Notes: generated by a model not told the origin, from the sequence alone. A stretch of DNA of 64,000 nucleotides from an uncultured Eubacteriales bacterium (GCA_900549475.1 UROF01000004.1:62001-126000), one strand, 5' to 3'; positions 25,662-34,926 are shown, numbered from the stretch's first letter. Program-made: numbers and translations.

Positions 25662-27173
25662 TCAGCGGGCAAGGGCCTGTTCCTTCAGGCTCTTGCGGTC
25701 AATTTTTCCGTTGGGGGTCTGAGGCAGCCGCTCCAGGCGGCGCACACTGTTGGGTACCATATACCGGGGCAGCTTCTCCTTGGTGTAGGCCACCACCTCC
25801 GCCGCCTCGGCCTCACCCACATAAAAGAGGGTGATCTTCTTTTTCACGTCGTCAAAGACGCAGCAGGACTGGCTCACTTTGGGCATCATGTTGGCGATCA
25901 GCTCGATCTCTCCCAGCTCGATGCGGTGGCCCATGTGCTTGATCTGGTAGTCTTTCCGGGAGAGGAAAATAAGCTCCCCTTCCTCGTTGTACCGGGCCAG
26001 ATCCCCGGTGCGGTAGATGATCTCCGGGTAGGCCTTGTTCAGGGGGTTCTGAACAAATGCCTCCGCCGTCCGCTTGGGATCATTGTAGTAGCCAAGGGTC
26101 ACGCCGGTACCCCGGATGCAGATCTCTCCCACTTCTCCGGGAGCTGCCTGCCGGTCATTCTCATCCAAAAGGAGGATCTCCGTATTCCGGAAGGGCCGGC
26201 CGATGGGAATGGCCTCATCCAGAGCAAAATCCCGCTTGACCTCGTAGTAGCAGCTCATGCCGGTGGCCTCAGTGGGGCCATAGAGATTGATAAAACGGGC
26301 ATTGGGCAGCACCTCACGCCAGAGGCGGAACTGCTTGATGGGGAACACCTCGCTGCCGAAGGCCACCGTGTGCAGGTACTTGGGCTGCACCTGCTGGAAA
26401 GCCCCCAGGCCGGAAACGATGGTCATGGCGGACACTACCCAGCAGATGGTGTTGATCTGGTGGTCGTTGAGGTACTCCACCAGCTTCACCGGCAGCATAA
26501 ACAGCTGCTTTGGCACCAGATAGGCTGTAGCGCCGAATTTCAGCGTGGGATAGATCTCCTTGAGGCAGGCGTCAAAGTACAGGGGCGTCTGATTGCCGAA
26601 CACGGTGTTCTCATGAAAGCCCAGCACCTCTGAGAGATTTTCGATGTAGTCGATCACAGAGCGGTGGCAGGCCGCCACGCCCTTGGGCACTCCGGTGGAA
26701 CCGGAGGTAAAAACGATATAGGCGGGATCGATGTCCAGTGCCTTGTCCCGGATCGAGGTCAGCGCCGCCTCGTCGATCTCCCCGGCGGCAGCCTCATCGT
26801 AGAGGAACACCTGGCCTGACCAGCCGAAGCCCTTCAGAAGCTCCGCCGTCTTGGCGTCACATACCGCGCAGCGGGGATTCAGGCTCTGGAAGATCAGCTC
26901 AATGCGGTGAGCCGGCATCTCCTCGTCCAGAGGGACATAGTGGCATCCGGCGTACAGAACGCCCAGAAATGCTGTTACCGTCTTGGGGTGGCGGCCCATA
27001 AACACCACCACCGGTTCCCGGTAATATCCTGCCCGGCTGAGGGCCGTGCCCAAAGCCCGGGCCTGGTCATACACCTGGCGGAAGGTCAAAGCGTCAGTAC
27101 CGTCGGCATAGGCCACCTTGTCCGGCAGACGGACGACCGTATTTTCCAGGTAAGTGAGCAGATTTGTCATCAT
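25662..27173 (-). CDS. Amino-acid adenylation enzyme (DltA-like D-alanine:carrier ligase)
   Basis: 503 aa, a stand-alone adenylation domain. Core motifs are present in order: YIVFTSGSTGVPKGVA (A3), LYFDACLKEIYP with the Asp that binds an amino group (A4), NLYGPTEATG (A5), YRTGDLARYNEEG (A7), KIRG-like MGHRIELGEIE (A8) and QTPNGKIDRKSL with the catalytic lysine (A10). It should load an amino acid, most likely D-alanine, onto the adjacent carrier protein. The ATG at 27173 is behind AAGGAGG; the longer reading would include that site. An equally possible alternative is another small amino acid. Confidence 0.85.
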   Translation of the reverse strand: MMTNLLTYLENTVVRLPDKVAYADGTDALTFRQVYDQARALGTALSRAGYYREPVVVFMGRHPKTVTAFLGVLYAGCHYVPLDEEMPAHRIELIFQSLNPRCAVCDAKTAELLKGFGWSGQVFLYDEAAAGEIDEAALTSIRDKALDIDPAYIVFTSGSTGVPKGVAACHRSVIDYIENLSEVLGFHENTVFGNQTPLYFDACLKEIYPTLKFGATAYLVPKQLFMLPVKLVEYLNDHQINTICWVVSAMTIVSGLGAFQQVQPKYLHTVAFGSEVFPIKQFRLWREVLPNARFINLYGPTEATGMSCYYEVKRDFALDEAIPIGRPFRNTEILLLDENDRQAAPGEVGEICIRGTGVTLGYYNDPKRTAEAFVQNPLNKAYPEIIYRTGDLARYNEEGELIFLSRKDYQIKHMGHRIELGEIELIANMMPKVSQSCCVFDDVKKKITLFYVGEAEAAEVVAYTKEKLPRYMVPNSVRRLERLPQTPNGKIDRKSLKEQALAR

Positions 27174-27219
27174 AGGCGGAGCCTCCTTCACATTCAGCAT
27201 ACCTATTTTAAATTACTTA

Positions 27220-28434
27220 TCATTCTTCCGGTGTGGCCGGATAGAGGGAATGGTCAAACTCATGGCTGTTATTGTGGGCCTGGGAGTAGGCCTCCAGGAA
27301 GGCGTCGGTGACCATGAAGAAGTCGTCTCCCTCTCCTACCCGGGGCGTGGCATCAAAGTGATACCAGCCGCTGCCGCAGTCGATCAGGCTCCAGTAGTGC
27401 ATGGCCCTTCCTTCCACATAAGTCTTTTCCACATCAATATTGGGGATGCCCGCCGCTTCAAACATGGCCTTGGCAGTGGCAAAGTAGACGTAGCAATCTC
27501 CGCTGCGCTGGGTAAAGCCCTGGACAGCTGCCTTCTGCCAATCTCCCTTGTCGGAATGGGCCGTATAGCTGATATTGGCACGGCACCAGTCGTAAATGGC
27601 CCTGGCTACCTCTGTCTGGGTCATATCATCAGTGGTGATCTTGTCCAGCACTTTCTGGGCCTCTTCCAAAGCCAGGTCCGTATACTCAGAGGGCTGCGTA
27701 AAAGAGAAGTAGGCGGTGGCTTCCGCCGTATTGCCGGAGCGATCCGTGGCCCGGTAGGTCACCAGATAGTCCCCGGCCACCGTGGGGTTGACCTGGCTGG
27801 AATCCACCTCCAGCTCCACATCCTCGTCGTAATCGTCCGTAACGGTCACGCCCTTTTTATATGCCACCGTCTCCCCCAACAGGACCTCCTGATCTGTAAC
27901 GCCGGAGATCACCGGGGGCGTGGTATCCTGGATCACCGTCAAACCAGCTTTGATCTCCGTCTGGCTGCCGCTTTCATCTGTGAGGATAATGGTCACTTCC
28001 TGTGTGCCGGGGGAAGTAAAATCCGGCTCCTGGCCAAACGACACCGTCACCTGAGAGCTTCCGGTTATATTCGTCACAAATGACTCCGGAGAGAGGGTAT
28101 CTACCGTCAGGCAGATCTGGTCCACCGGCGTACCGGAGGGCGGCACCGCAGGGACTTCCTCCCGTGAGGCCTCCCACAGGCGCGGCAGCATGATCCCCGC
28201 CGAAAAACCCAGGACCAGGCAAAAAACGATCAGCAGGAACGTCCTCCCGCCTCCCCGTTTTTTCCGGCGTCTGCGCTTTCCTCCCCCGGCTACACGACGG
28301 CCGCCAGAACGGGACACATACGTCTCTTCGTCATCTATATTTCTGTATACATGATTGGGCACAGAAATCACCGCCCTTTTCTTTTTATCATCGCGGCGGC
28401 TTCCGTCCGCGTACAGAGGCATTCTGTTACCCAA
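27220..28434 (-). CDS. Membrane-anchored transglutaminase-like protein
   Basis: 404 aa. The cytoplasmic N-terminus (about 65 residues) is very basic and is followed by one membrane helix (LLIVFCLVLGFSAGIML). The outer part has one or two Ig-like beta domains (residues about 110-255, DDYDEDVELEVDSSQVNPTV) and a transglutaminase-like domain whose Cys-His-Asp triad is in RSGDCYVYFATAKAM, HYWSLID and YHFDATPR. It could be a peptidase or cross-linker acting at the cell wall. First gene of the Dlt-like operon. The start is taken as TTG with GGGGAGG 4 nt before it; an ATG four codons later is possible. Confidence 0.82.
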   Translation of the reverse strand: MGNRMPLYADGSRRDDKKKRAVISVPNHVYRNIDDEETYVSRSGGRRVAGGGKRRRRKKRGGGRTFLLIVFCLVLGFSAGIMLPRLWEASREEVPAVPPSGTPVDQICLTVDTLSPESFVTNITGSSQVTVSFGQEPDFTSPGTQEVTIILTDESGSQTEIKAGLTVIQDTTPPVISGVTDQEVLLGETVAYKKGVTVTDDYDEDVELEVDSSQVNPTVAGDYLVTYRATDRSGNTAEATAYFSFTQPSEYTDLALEEAQKVLDKITTDDMTQTEVARAIYDWCRANISYTAHSDKGDWQKAAVQGFTQRSGDCYVYFATAKAMFEAAGIPNIDVEKTYVEGRAMHYWSLIDCGSGWYHFDATPRVGEGDDFFMVTDAFLEAYSQAHNNSHEFDHSLYPATPEE

Positions 28435-28467
28435 ATTGCCTCCCCTGCGACATTTTCAGCACGTAGT

Positions 28468-28496
28468 ATTATAGGCGCAAAATAGAAGAAAGTAAA
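28468..28496 (-). promoter_or_regulatory. Promoter of the Dlt-like operon
   Basis: Minus strand TTTACT (28491-28496), 17-nt spacer, TATAAT (28468-28473), about 35 nt before the transglutaminase gene. Confidence 0.65.
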
Positions 28497-28632
28497 GGTA
28501 TATTCTGATTACAATTTAAACATTTCGGTTACAGGGATTAGACGTTTCTGGTCGTATTTTTGTTTCCATTTCTAAACATTTTGGAACTTTTATTCTCATG
28601 GTCATCAAATGCCGCATTTATGCATGCTCCCC

Positions 28633-28660
28633 TTGATTTTTCCCAAATACGAGATATAAT
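28633..28660 (+). promoter_or_regulatory. Promoter of the LacI-family gene with operator-like site
   Basis: TTGATT (28633-28638), 16-nt spacer, TATAAT (28655-28660). The sequence TTTACTAAAA directly after the -10 box resembles the TTTAGTAAAA element before the symporter gene, suggesting autoregulation. Confidence 0.6.
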
Positions 28661-28693
28661 TTACTAAAACAGCTCTGGCAGGTGATCCATACA

Positions 28694-29743
28694 ATGGCCA
28701 CATTGAAAGATATCGCGGCAGCCACAGGCGTATCCATTTCAACCATTTCCCGTATTCTTAACCGGGATGAAACCCTCAGCGTCCCTCCGCAGACCCAGCA
28801 GAAGGTTTTTGACGCGGCCCGGGAACTGGGCTATGTCGCCACTCGCAGCCGCAGTAAAAGCGACAGCAGCCGGTCCGGAGGACAGCGGATGGGCATCGCC
28901 CAGATGTTCGAGATGGAGCAGGTTCTCCAGGACCCCTACTATCTCTATATGAAAACTGCTCTGGAGCAGGTCTGCTTTTCCCGCGGTCTGGAGACGATCA
29001 GCATGTTTCGGGACAGCCAGGGAGATTTCGCTGTACAGGGAGAAAAAACACTGGACGGCATCTTCGCCATCGGCAGTTTTACGTCCCAGGAGATCCGCAG
29101 CTTCGAGCGGTATACCCACCAGATCGTGTTTGTGGATTCTACCCCTGATGATGAGCGCTACTTTGCCACCGTCCCCAACTTTCATTTGGGACTGCGGCAG
29201 GCCCTTACCCGGTTTCTGCAGGAGGGCCACCAGCGGATCGGCTTCATCGGCAGCCACTATACCCTTCAGGAGACGCGGGATCTGAAGCTGGACTCCCGCC
29301 TGTATTATTTCCGCAATTTCCTTCAGGATCGCGGGTTATACCAGGAAAAATATGTCCTGGACAGCCCTATGGATTCCCCCTCCGCCTTTCAGGTCCTTTC
29401 TCAGGCACTGGAGCAGTGGGACGCACCTCCTACCGCCCTGTTTATCTCCTCCGACGCCATGGCCAACGGCGTGATGCGGGCACTGTCCCAGGCCGGCCTG
29501 TCCGTCCCGAAGGATATCAGCCTTATTGCCTTCAACGACACGCCGCTCTCCCAGAACACCACGCCGCCCCTGTCCTCTATCCGTGTCCTTCAGCATGAGC
29601 TGGCGGTAGCCGCACTGGGAGCTATGGATCTGTGCCGTTCCGGTGTAGAGTATCCCTTCAAAACTGTGGTCCCCTGCGTCTATGTGGAGCGCGGCAGCGT
29701 TGCTGCTCCTTCCGCGGCAAACCAGCAAGTTCCTGTTTTGTAA
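28694..29743 (+). CDS. LacI family transcriptional regulator
   Basis: 349 aa. The N-terminus MATLKDIAAATGVSISTISRILN is a LacI helix-turn-helix, and the rest is a periplasmic-binding-protein-like sensor with SSDAMANGVMRAL, IAFNDTPLS and SIRVLQHEL near the C-terminus (GalR/EbgR branch). The ATG at 28694 is chosen because AGGTGAT lies 8-9 nt before it and the domain begins at once; a GTG four codons upstream is less likely. It is followed by a terminator and then the galactoside symporter and GH42 genes, which it probably represses. Confidence 0.9.
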   Translation: MATLKDIAAATGVSISTISRILNRDETLSVPPQTQQKVFDAARELGYVATRSRSKSDSSRSGGQRMGIAQMFEMEQVLQDPYYLYMKTALEQVCFSRGLETISMFRDSQGDFAVQGEKTLDGIFAIGSFTSQEIRSFERYTHQIVFVDSTPDDERYFATVPNFHLGLRQALTRFLQEGHQRIGFIGSHYTLQETRDLKLDSRLYYFRNFLQDRGLYQEKYVLDSPMDSPSAFQVLSQALEQWDAPPTALFISSDAMANGVMRALSQAGLSVPKDISLIAFNDTPLSQNTTPPLSSIRVLQHELAVAALGAMDLCRSGVEYPFKTVVPCVYVERGSVAAPSAANQQVPVL

Positions 29744-29767
29744 CCTCATGCCATTCTCTTCCCATTG

Positions 29768-29801
29768 CCTCCGGTATCTTTCCAGATACCGGAGGTTTTT
29801 T
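29768..29801 (+). terminator. Intrinsic terminator of the LacI gene
   Basis: CCTCCGGTATCT / AGATACCGGAGG with TTTTTT, 25 nt after the stop codon. Confidence 0.92.
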
Positions 29802-29802
29802 C

Positions 29803-29874
29803 GTAAAATCACACAAAAATTATTCGTAAAATTTTACTATATAATTTAGTAAAATTTCTTGTATTTTTGTAAAA
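29803..29874 (+). repeat. Four GTAAAA direct repeats with a palindrome, probable LacI operator region
   Basis: GTAAAA occurs at 29803, 29826, 29849 and 29869, with spacings of 23, 23 and 20 bp. The second copy is part of the perfect palindrome GTAAAATTTTAC (29826-29837). A TATAAT lies at 29840-29845 and a weak TTGTAT-17-TACCAT pair at 29859-29887, so the repeats surround the likely promoter of the symporter-galactosidase operon. Confidence 0.55.
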
Positions 29875-29934
29875 CAAATGGTACCATGAATCTGCAACCA
29901 GGCTGGCGGTAAAAATACATGAGGAGGAGAGATC

Positions 29935-31293
29935 ATGAATCAAGCATTGACCTGGAAAACAAAACTCAGCTTCGGCATGGGTGCCTTCGGTAAAGATCTG
30001 GTTTACGCCATTGTCGGCACCTACTTTATGAAATACCTGACCGATGTACGCATGGTGGACCCGCTGTTTGTGGGCGTTCTGTTTATGGCAGCCCGGATCT
30101 GGGACGCCTTCAACGACCCCTTTATGGGTATGGTGGTGGACAATACCCGTTCCCGTTGGGGCAAATTCCGTCCCTGGATTTTGATCGGTACCATTCTCAA
30201 CGCCATCGTCCTCGTCCTGCTGTATCTGGATGTGGATCTGCCTGCCTCGCAATATGCAATCTACATCGCCGTTATGTACATTCTCTGGGGAATGACGTAT
30301 ACTGTCATGGACATCCCTTACTGGAGCATGGTGCCTGCCCTCACTGACAATGAACAGGAGCGGGGCCAGATCAGCGCCATCCCCCGGTTCTTTGCCAGCA
30401 CAGCCTGGCTGGTCGTTGGCAGCGGCGGACTGTATATCGTCAAATATCTGGGTAATGGGGATCAGATCCTGGGCTTCTCCCGCTTTTCCATTGCCATCGC
30501 CGTAGTGTTTGTGGGCACGATCCTTCTCACCGTGTGCAACGCCAAAGAAAAAGTGGTGGCTACCGCCGGCACCGGGGAAAAAACCAGCGTCAAGGGAATG
30601 ATCCGGGTCCTCTTCAAAAATGATCAGGTTCTGGTCGTCCTCGGCATCGCTCTGTTCTTCAATATGGCCTATCAGCTCTCAAACAGTTTTGCACTCTATT
30701 ATTTTGAGTATGTCTGCGGCGTAAAGGAAGCTCTTTTTGCCACCTATACCAGCATTGCCGGATTTGCTCAAATGGGCGCTCTGATCGGCTACCCCATCCT
30801 GTCCCGGAAGATCAGTAAAAAATATATCTTTATCGCGGCCAGCCTTCTGCCTGTAGCAGGCTTCGCCGCCCTGCTGGTGGTGGGTTATGCTGCACCTACC
30901 AGTATCCTTCTGGTTGGTCTGTGCAGCGCCATCGTCAACATCGGTATTGGCTTTATGCTGGTATTGGTAACTGTGATCCTCTCTGAGGCGGTGGACTACG
31001 GCGAGTTCAAATTGGGGACCCGCAATGAGAGCATCATCTTCTCCACCCAGACCTTTGTCGTAAAATTTGCCGGCGCTTTCAGCGGCTTCATTTCCGGCGC
31101 CGGACTCAAGCTGATCGGCTGGGAAGCCAACCAGGCCGCCTCTGAGGGGACCATTATGGGAATGCGTGTGATCATGATCGTGCTCCCCGCCATTCTCTCC
31201 CTGTTGTGCCTGGTGGTATACAAAAAGGGCTACAAGCTCAACGATCAGTTCTATAAGCACGTCCTCTCTGTCCTCCGGGGAGAGGAAAACTGA
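29935..31293 (+). CDS. GPH-family galactoside:cation symporter (MFS)
   Basis: 452 aa, about 12 membrane helices. GMVVDNTRSRWGKFRPWILIG (residues 61-81) is the GPH family cytoplasmic loop and GEFKLGTRNESIIFS (about 352) the second-half equivalent. It is followed 44 nt later by a GH42 beta-galactosidase, so it should import a beta-galactoside. GAGGAGGAGA lies before the ATG. A gene of the same family, less than 40% similar by eye, lies at 13516-14853. Confidence 0.9.
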   Translation: MNQALTWKTKLSFGMGAFGKDLVYAIVGTYFMKYLTDVRMVDPLFVGVLFMAARIWDAFNDPFMGMVVDNTRSRWGKFRPWILIGTILNAIVLVLLYLDVDLPASQYAIYIAVMYILWGMTYTVMDIPYWSMVPALTDNEQERGQISAIPRFFASTAWLVVGSGGLYIVKYLGNGDQILGFSRFSIAIAVVFVGTILLTVCNAKEKVVATAGTGEKTSVKGMIRVLFKNDQVLVVLGIALFFNMAYQLSNSFALYYFEYVCGVKEALFATYTSIAGFAQMGALIGYPILSRKISKKYIFIAASLLPVAGFAALLVVGYAAPTSILLVGLCSAIVNIGIGFMLVLVTVILSEAVDYGEFKLGTRNESIIFSTQTFVVKFAGAFSGFISGAGLKLIGWEANQAASEGTIMGMRVIMIVLPAILSLLCLVVYKKGYKLNDQFYKHVLSVLRGEEN

Positions 31294-31337
31294 ACCTTAC
31301 ATTTCCTATACCTGGCTTCTGAAAGGAGTAATATAGT

Positions 31338-33275
31338 ATGCTGTTAGGTGTTGACTACTACCCCGAGCAATGGGACGCTTCCCTGATGGATGCGGATATG
31401 GACCGTATTCTGGAGCTGGGCGGCAATGTGATCCGCATCGGTGAGTTTGCCTGGCACCGGATGGAAAAAGCAGAGGGGGTCTATGACTTTTCTTTCTTTG
31501 ACGGTGTTATTGCCAAAGCAAAAGAAAAGGGCCTCCGGGTGATCTTCGGCACTCCCACCGCCACGCCTCCCGCCTGGCTTATCAAAAAACACCCCGACAT
31601 TCTCTCTCAGCATCCCGACGGCTCCCCCCGCTCCTACGGCGGCCGCCACGTCTACTGCTTCAGCAGCACCGTGTACCGCCAGTACTGCGAGAAGATCGTC
31701 ACCGCTCTGGCCCGTCACTACAAGCATGAGGACGCTATCATCGCCTGGCAGGTGGACAACGAGCTGGGCCATGAGGGCAGCGACCTGTGTTGGTGCCCCC
31801 GGTGCAGGGCCGCATTCCAGCGATATCTCCATGAGATCTTCCACGGGGATATCGAAAAGCTGAATCAGGACTGGGGCACCGCCTTCTGGAGTCAGGAGTA
31901 TAACGACTTTGATGAGATCCCTCTCCCCGCCCCCACCATCACCACCCACAATCCCGCCCTGCGGATGGATTGGGAACGGTTCTGCAGCCGCAACATCGAA
32001 TCCTTTGCCGCCTTCCAGGCGGACATCCTCCGCCGTGAGATCCCCGGTGCGGTGGTGATGCACGACTTTCCCGGCGGAGGGCTGGACAAGCATGTGGACT
32101 ACTCTTCCCTGGCCTCCTGTCTGGACAAGGTGGCCTACAACAACTACCCTGTCTGGGGCGGTCAGAAAGCCCCCCTCTCCGCCAGTGAGATCGCCTTTGG
32201 CCTGGATTACATACGGGGGCTGAAGCAGGAGAACTTCTGGATCACCGAGGCCATCATGGGGGCCCAGGGCCATGATATCACCGGCTTTCTCCCCCGGCCC
32301 AATCAGGCCAAAATGTGGAGCTGGCAAGGCGTGGCCCGGGGATGCGACGGTCTCCTCTACTTCCGCTACCGGGGCGCCACCAAGGGAGCCGAGCAGTTCT
32401 GCTACGGCATCCTGGATGCGGACAATACTCCTCGCCGCCGGTTCTATGAGGTCCAGGATTTCTTCCGCACAGTAAAGGACTACAAGGACTTCCTCGCCGC
32501 CCCGGTACAGAGCGACGTGGCCATTCTCTACGACTACGACGCCCTGGCCTCCTTCCGCATCCAACAGCAGAGCATCCTTTTGGACTGCGAAGCGGAGATG
32601 AAGCGTCTCCACAAGGTGTTCTTCCAGGCTGGGCAGATGGTGGACGTGATCCCCTCCCGGGCGGATTTCTCCCACTATAAGCTGGTGCTGGTGCCCAACA
32701 TGATCGTTACGGATCAGGACTTTCTCCAGCGGCTCAAGGATTTTACCGCACAGGGCGGCATAGCCGTCGTCACCTACCGCACCGCAGTGAAAGACCGACA
32801 GAACAACCTTGTCTTCGGCAAGACGCTGCCGGTGGACTGCGGCGATCTGCTGGGCCTTACCGTGGAGGAGACCGAGAGCGTTCAGGAATACAACTGTATC
32901 CCCCTGGCAGGGCAGGGCCGAACAGCCCGTGCCGGGATCTTCCGGGATATGACCGCTCCTACCACTGCCGAGGTTCTCTACCGCTATGATGATCCCTTCT
33001 ACCGCCAGTACGCCGCCATTACCCGCAACGCCTGGGGAAAGGGCTGGGCCTATTACCTGGGTACCACCCCCGACGGGGATACTTTGAAGGAGATTCTCGT
33101 CTCCGCCATGATCCAGGCTGGCCTTACCCCTCTGGAGCTGCCTGACGAGGTGGAGTCTGTGGTCCGCCGGAGCGGCAGCCGTACCCTCCGTTTCCTGATC
33201 AATCACAATGATTCTCCTATGGAAGCCCTGGGCGTGTCCCTGGAGCCCTTCGGCGTCAAAGTTCTTCCCCTGTAA
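31338..33275 (+). CDS. Beta-galactosidase, glycoside hydrolase family 42
   Basis: 645 aa, usual GH42 length. The TIM barrel begins LLGVDYYPEQWD; the acid/base is E142 in WQVDNELGHEG and the nucleophile E304 in FWITEAIMG. A cysteine cluster CWCPRC near 151-156 is the zinc site found in many GH42 enzymes. Middle (trimerisation) and C-terminal beta domains are present. There is no signal peptide, so it acts in the cytoplasm on the imported galactoside. AAAGGAG precedes the ATG. It is followed by a terminator. Confidence 0.94.
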   Translation: MLLGVDYYPEQWDASLMDADMDRILELGGNVIRIGEFAWHRMEKAEGVYDFSFFDGVIAKAKEKGLRVIFGTPTATPPAWLIKKHPDILSQHPDGSPRSYGGRHVYCFSSTVYRQYCEKIVTALARHYKHEDAIIAWQVDNELGHEGSDLCWCPRCRAAFQRYLHEIFHGDIEKLNQDWGTAFWSQEYNDFDEIPLPAPTITTHNPALRMDWERFCSRNIESFAAFQADILRREIPGAVVMHDFPGGGLDKHVDYSSLASCLDKVAYNNYPVWGGQKAPLSASEIAFGLDYIRGLKQENFWITEAIMGAQGHDITGFLPRPNQAKMWSWQGVARGCDGLLYFRYRGATKGAEQFCYGILDADNTPRRRFYEVQDFFRTVKDYKDFLAAPVQSDVAILYDYDALASFRIQQQSILLDCEAEMKRLHKVFFQAGQMVDVIPSRADFSHYKLVLVPNMIVTDQDFLQRLKDFTAQGGIAVVTYRTAVKDRQNNLVFGKTLPVDCGDLLGLTVEETESVQEYNCIPLAGQGRTARAGIFRDMTAPTTAEVLYRYDDPFYRQYAAITRNAWGKGWAYYLGTTPDGDTLKEILVSAMIQAGLTPLELPDEVESVVRRSGSRTLRFLINHNDSPMEALGVSLEPFGVKVLPL

Positions 33276-33291
33276 ATTCCCCCTGTATGCC

Positions 33292-33336
33292 AAAAAGATC
33301 ACCCGGAAACAGGATTGTTTCCGGGTGATCTTTTTA
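33292..33336. terminator. Bidirectional intrinsic terminator
   Basis: AAAAAGATCACCCGGAAACA and its inverted copy around a GGAT loop, between the GH42 gene and the convergent MATE pseudogene. Confidence 0.92.
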
Positions 33337-33366
33337 TCACACAACACACACTACCACAGTCAGCGC

Positions 33367-34736
33367 TTATTTCCCCATCAAAGGGCGGATCTCCCGACGG
33401 TAAACATAGCGGTGGAAGAAGATACAGAGGGTAAGGGAGAACAACTCCGCAAAGGGGAAGGCCCACCAGACGAGAGCCAGCTGCCCGCTCAGGGACAACA
33501 GCCATGCCACAGGCAGAAGAACCACCAGCTGACGCACCAGAGATATGATCAGGCTCAGCACACCGTGACCCAGCGCCTGGAAAAAGGACGAAGAAATAAT
33601 ACAGAAACCAGCCAGCAGGAAGCTGATGCTGATGATCCGCAGAGCCGGTACACCGATTTCCAGCATGTAGTCCGACGCCTCAAAGAAGCCCAGCAGTGTG
33701 GCAGCACCCACCTGGAAGATGGCAAATCCCAGAGCCATGATAGCCGTGGCATACAACACCCCCAGCTTCATGGCCCGCATCATCCGGTCCGGCTTTCTGG
33801 CGCCAAAGTTGTAGGCAACAATGGGCACCATACCGTTATTCAGACCGAATACCGGCATAAAGATGAAGCTCTGGAGCTTGAAATACACACCCAGTACGGC
33901 AGTAGCCGTGGTGGTAAAGCCAATCAGGATCTGATTCATACCGAAAGTCATCACGGAACTGATAGCCGCCATAATGATAGAAGGCACACCGACGGCATAA
34001 ATCACACCAATGATAGCTCCGCTGGGCCGGAAACCACGGAAACGCAGGGAGATCTCATGGTTCTTTCTGCTGTTGAGGATGATCGCCAGAATCGCCGCCA
34101 CGATCTGTCCCATGACGGTAGCCACCGCGGCACCGGCCACACCCATATCCAGCACAAAAATGAAGATGGGGTCGAAAATGATATTGATCACTGCACCCAA
34201 TCCCTGGGTAAACATGGTATAGATGGTTTTACCCGTAGACTGCAGCAGGCGCTCGTAGGTGATCTGGAAGAACATACCGAAAGAACAGATGGTGCAGATG
34301 GCCACATACTGGGTACCACCCTCCACGATCTCCGCTACATCGGTCTGTACAGTGAAGAAAGTGCGGGAGAAAAAGACGCCCAGCAGGGCAAATACGATGT
34401 AGCTGCATGCCGCCAGAAATACACCGTTGGCCGCTGCCAGATTGGCCCGTTTAAAGTTTTTCTCTCCCAGACTCTTGGACAGCAGGGCGTTGATACCAAC
34501 ACCGGTACGGTAGCCACTGCGATCATCAGGTTCTGTACCGGAAAAGCCAGAGATACCGCATTGAGTGCGTTCTCACTGAGTTTGGCTACGAAAATGCTGT
34601 CCACCACATTGTACAATGCCTGGACCAGCATGGATACCATGATGGGCACCGACATAGAGATCAGCAGCCGGTTTACCGGCCATACACCCATCTTATTCTC
34701 CTGAACTTGTGTTTCCTGAACGTTTCTCTCTTCCAT
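33367..34736 (-). pseudogene. MATE efflux transporter gene broken by a one-base deletion
   Basis: The first 94 or so codons read MATE sequence (SVPIMVSMLVQALYNVVDS, LIAVAT) and then shift out of frame into nonsense (PVLVSTPCCPRVW) and a stop at 34335. The homologous sequence resumes in another frame (GINALLSKSLGEK) and continues to 33367. At 34501-34510 the strand shows ACCGGTACGG where ACCGGTACCGG would restore the expected ATGTGVGINALLSK. With one base added the gene would give 456 aa, normal for MATE. It may be a true pseudogene, a phase-variable gene or an assembly error. The promoter and ribosome site look intact. Confidence 0.85.
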
Positions 34737-34811
34737 TCGTGCTCCTTATCCGGGTTCAACTTCCCTGTCTCATCATTCATGCTATCTATCACACAGCACA
34801 CTCACCAAAAC

Positions 34812-34858
34812 TCAAAAACGCCGTTTGCAGACCGGATATCCTTCCGGTCCACAAACGG
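34812..34858 (-). terminator. Hairpin with T-rich tail between trmB and the MATE gene
   Basis: Minus strand CCGTTTGTGGACCGG and CCGGTCTGCAAACGG pair and are followed by CGTTTTTGAGTTTT. It can terminate trmB transcription, but the promoter at 34868-34896 lies between it and trmB, so it would also be the first element of the MATE transcript. Confidence 0.65.
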
Positions 34859-34867
34859 ACGGCTTAT

Positions 34868-34896
34868 ATGGTAACACAACGAAAAAATATTGTCAA
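34868..34896 (-). promoter_or_regulatory. Promoter of the MATE pseudogene
   Basis: Minus strand TTGACA (34891-34896), 17-nt spacer, TACCAT (34868-34873). Directly upstream, TGTAAGCGCTTTTTTCA (34903-34919) contains the palindrome AAGCGCTT typical of LacI/CcpA-type operators. Confidence 0.65.
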
Positions 34897-34926
34897 CTGC
34901 TATGTAAGCGCTTTTTTCAAAGTTTT

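Noticed and set aside
31344..33347. A long open frame on the - strand across the GH42 gene
   Set aside because: The + strand has catalytic residues, a ribosome site and operon context; the opposite frame is an effect of base composition.
34335..34736. A separate 133-residue protein in place of the MATE N-terminus
   Set aside because: The first part is clear MATE sequence and the tail is frame-shifted nonsense that a single added base would correct.
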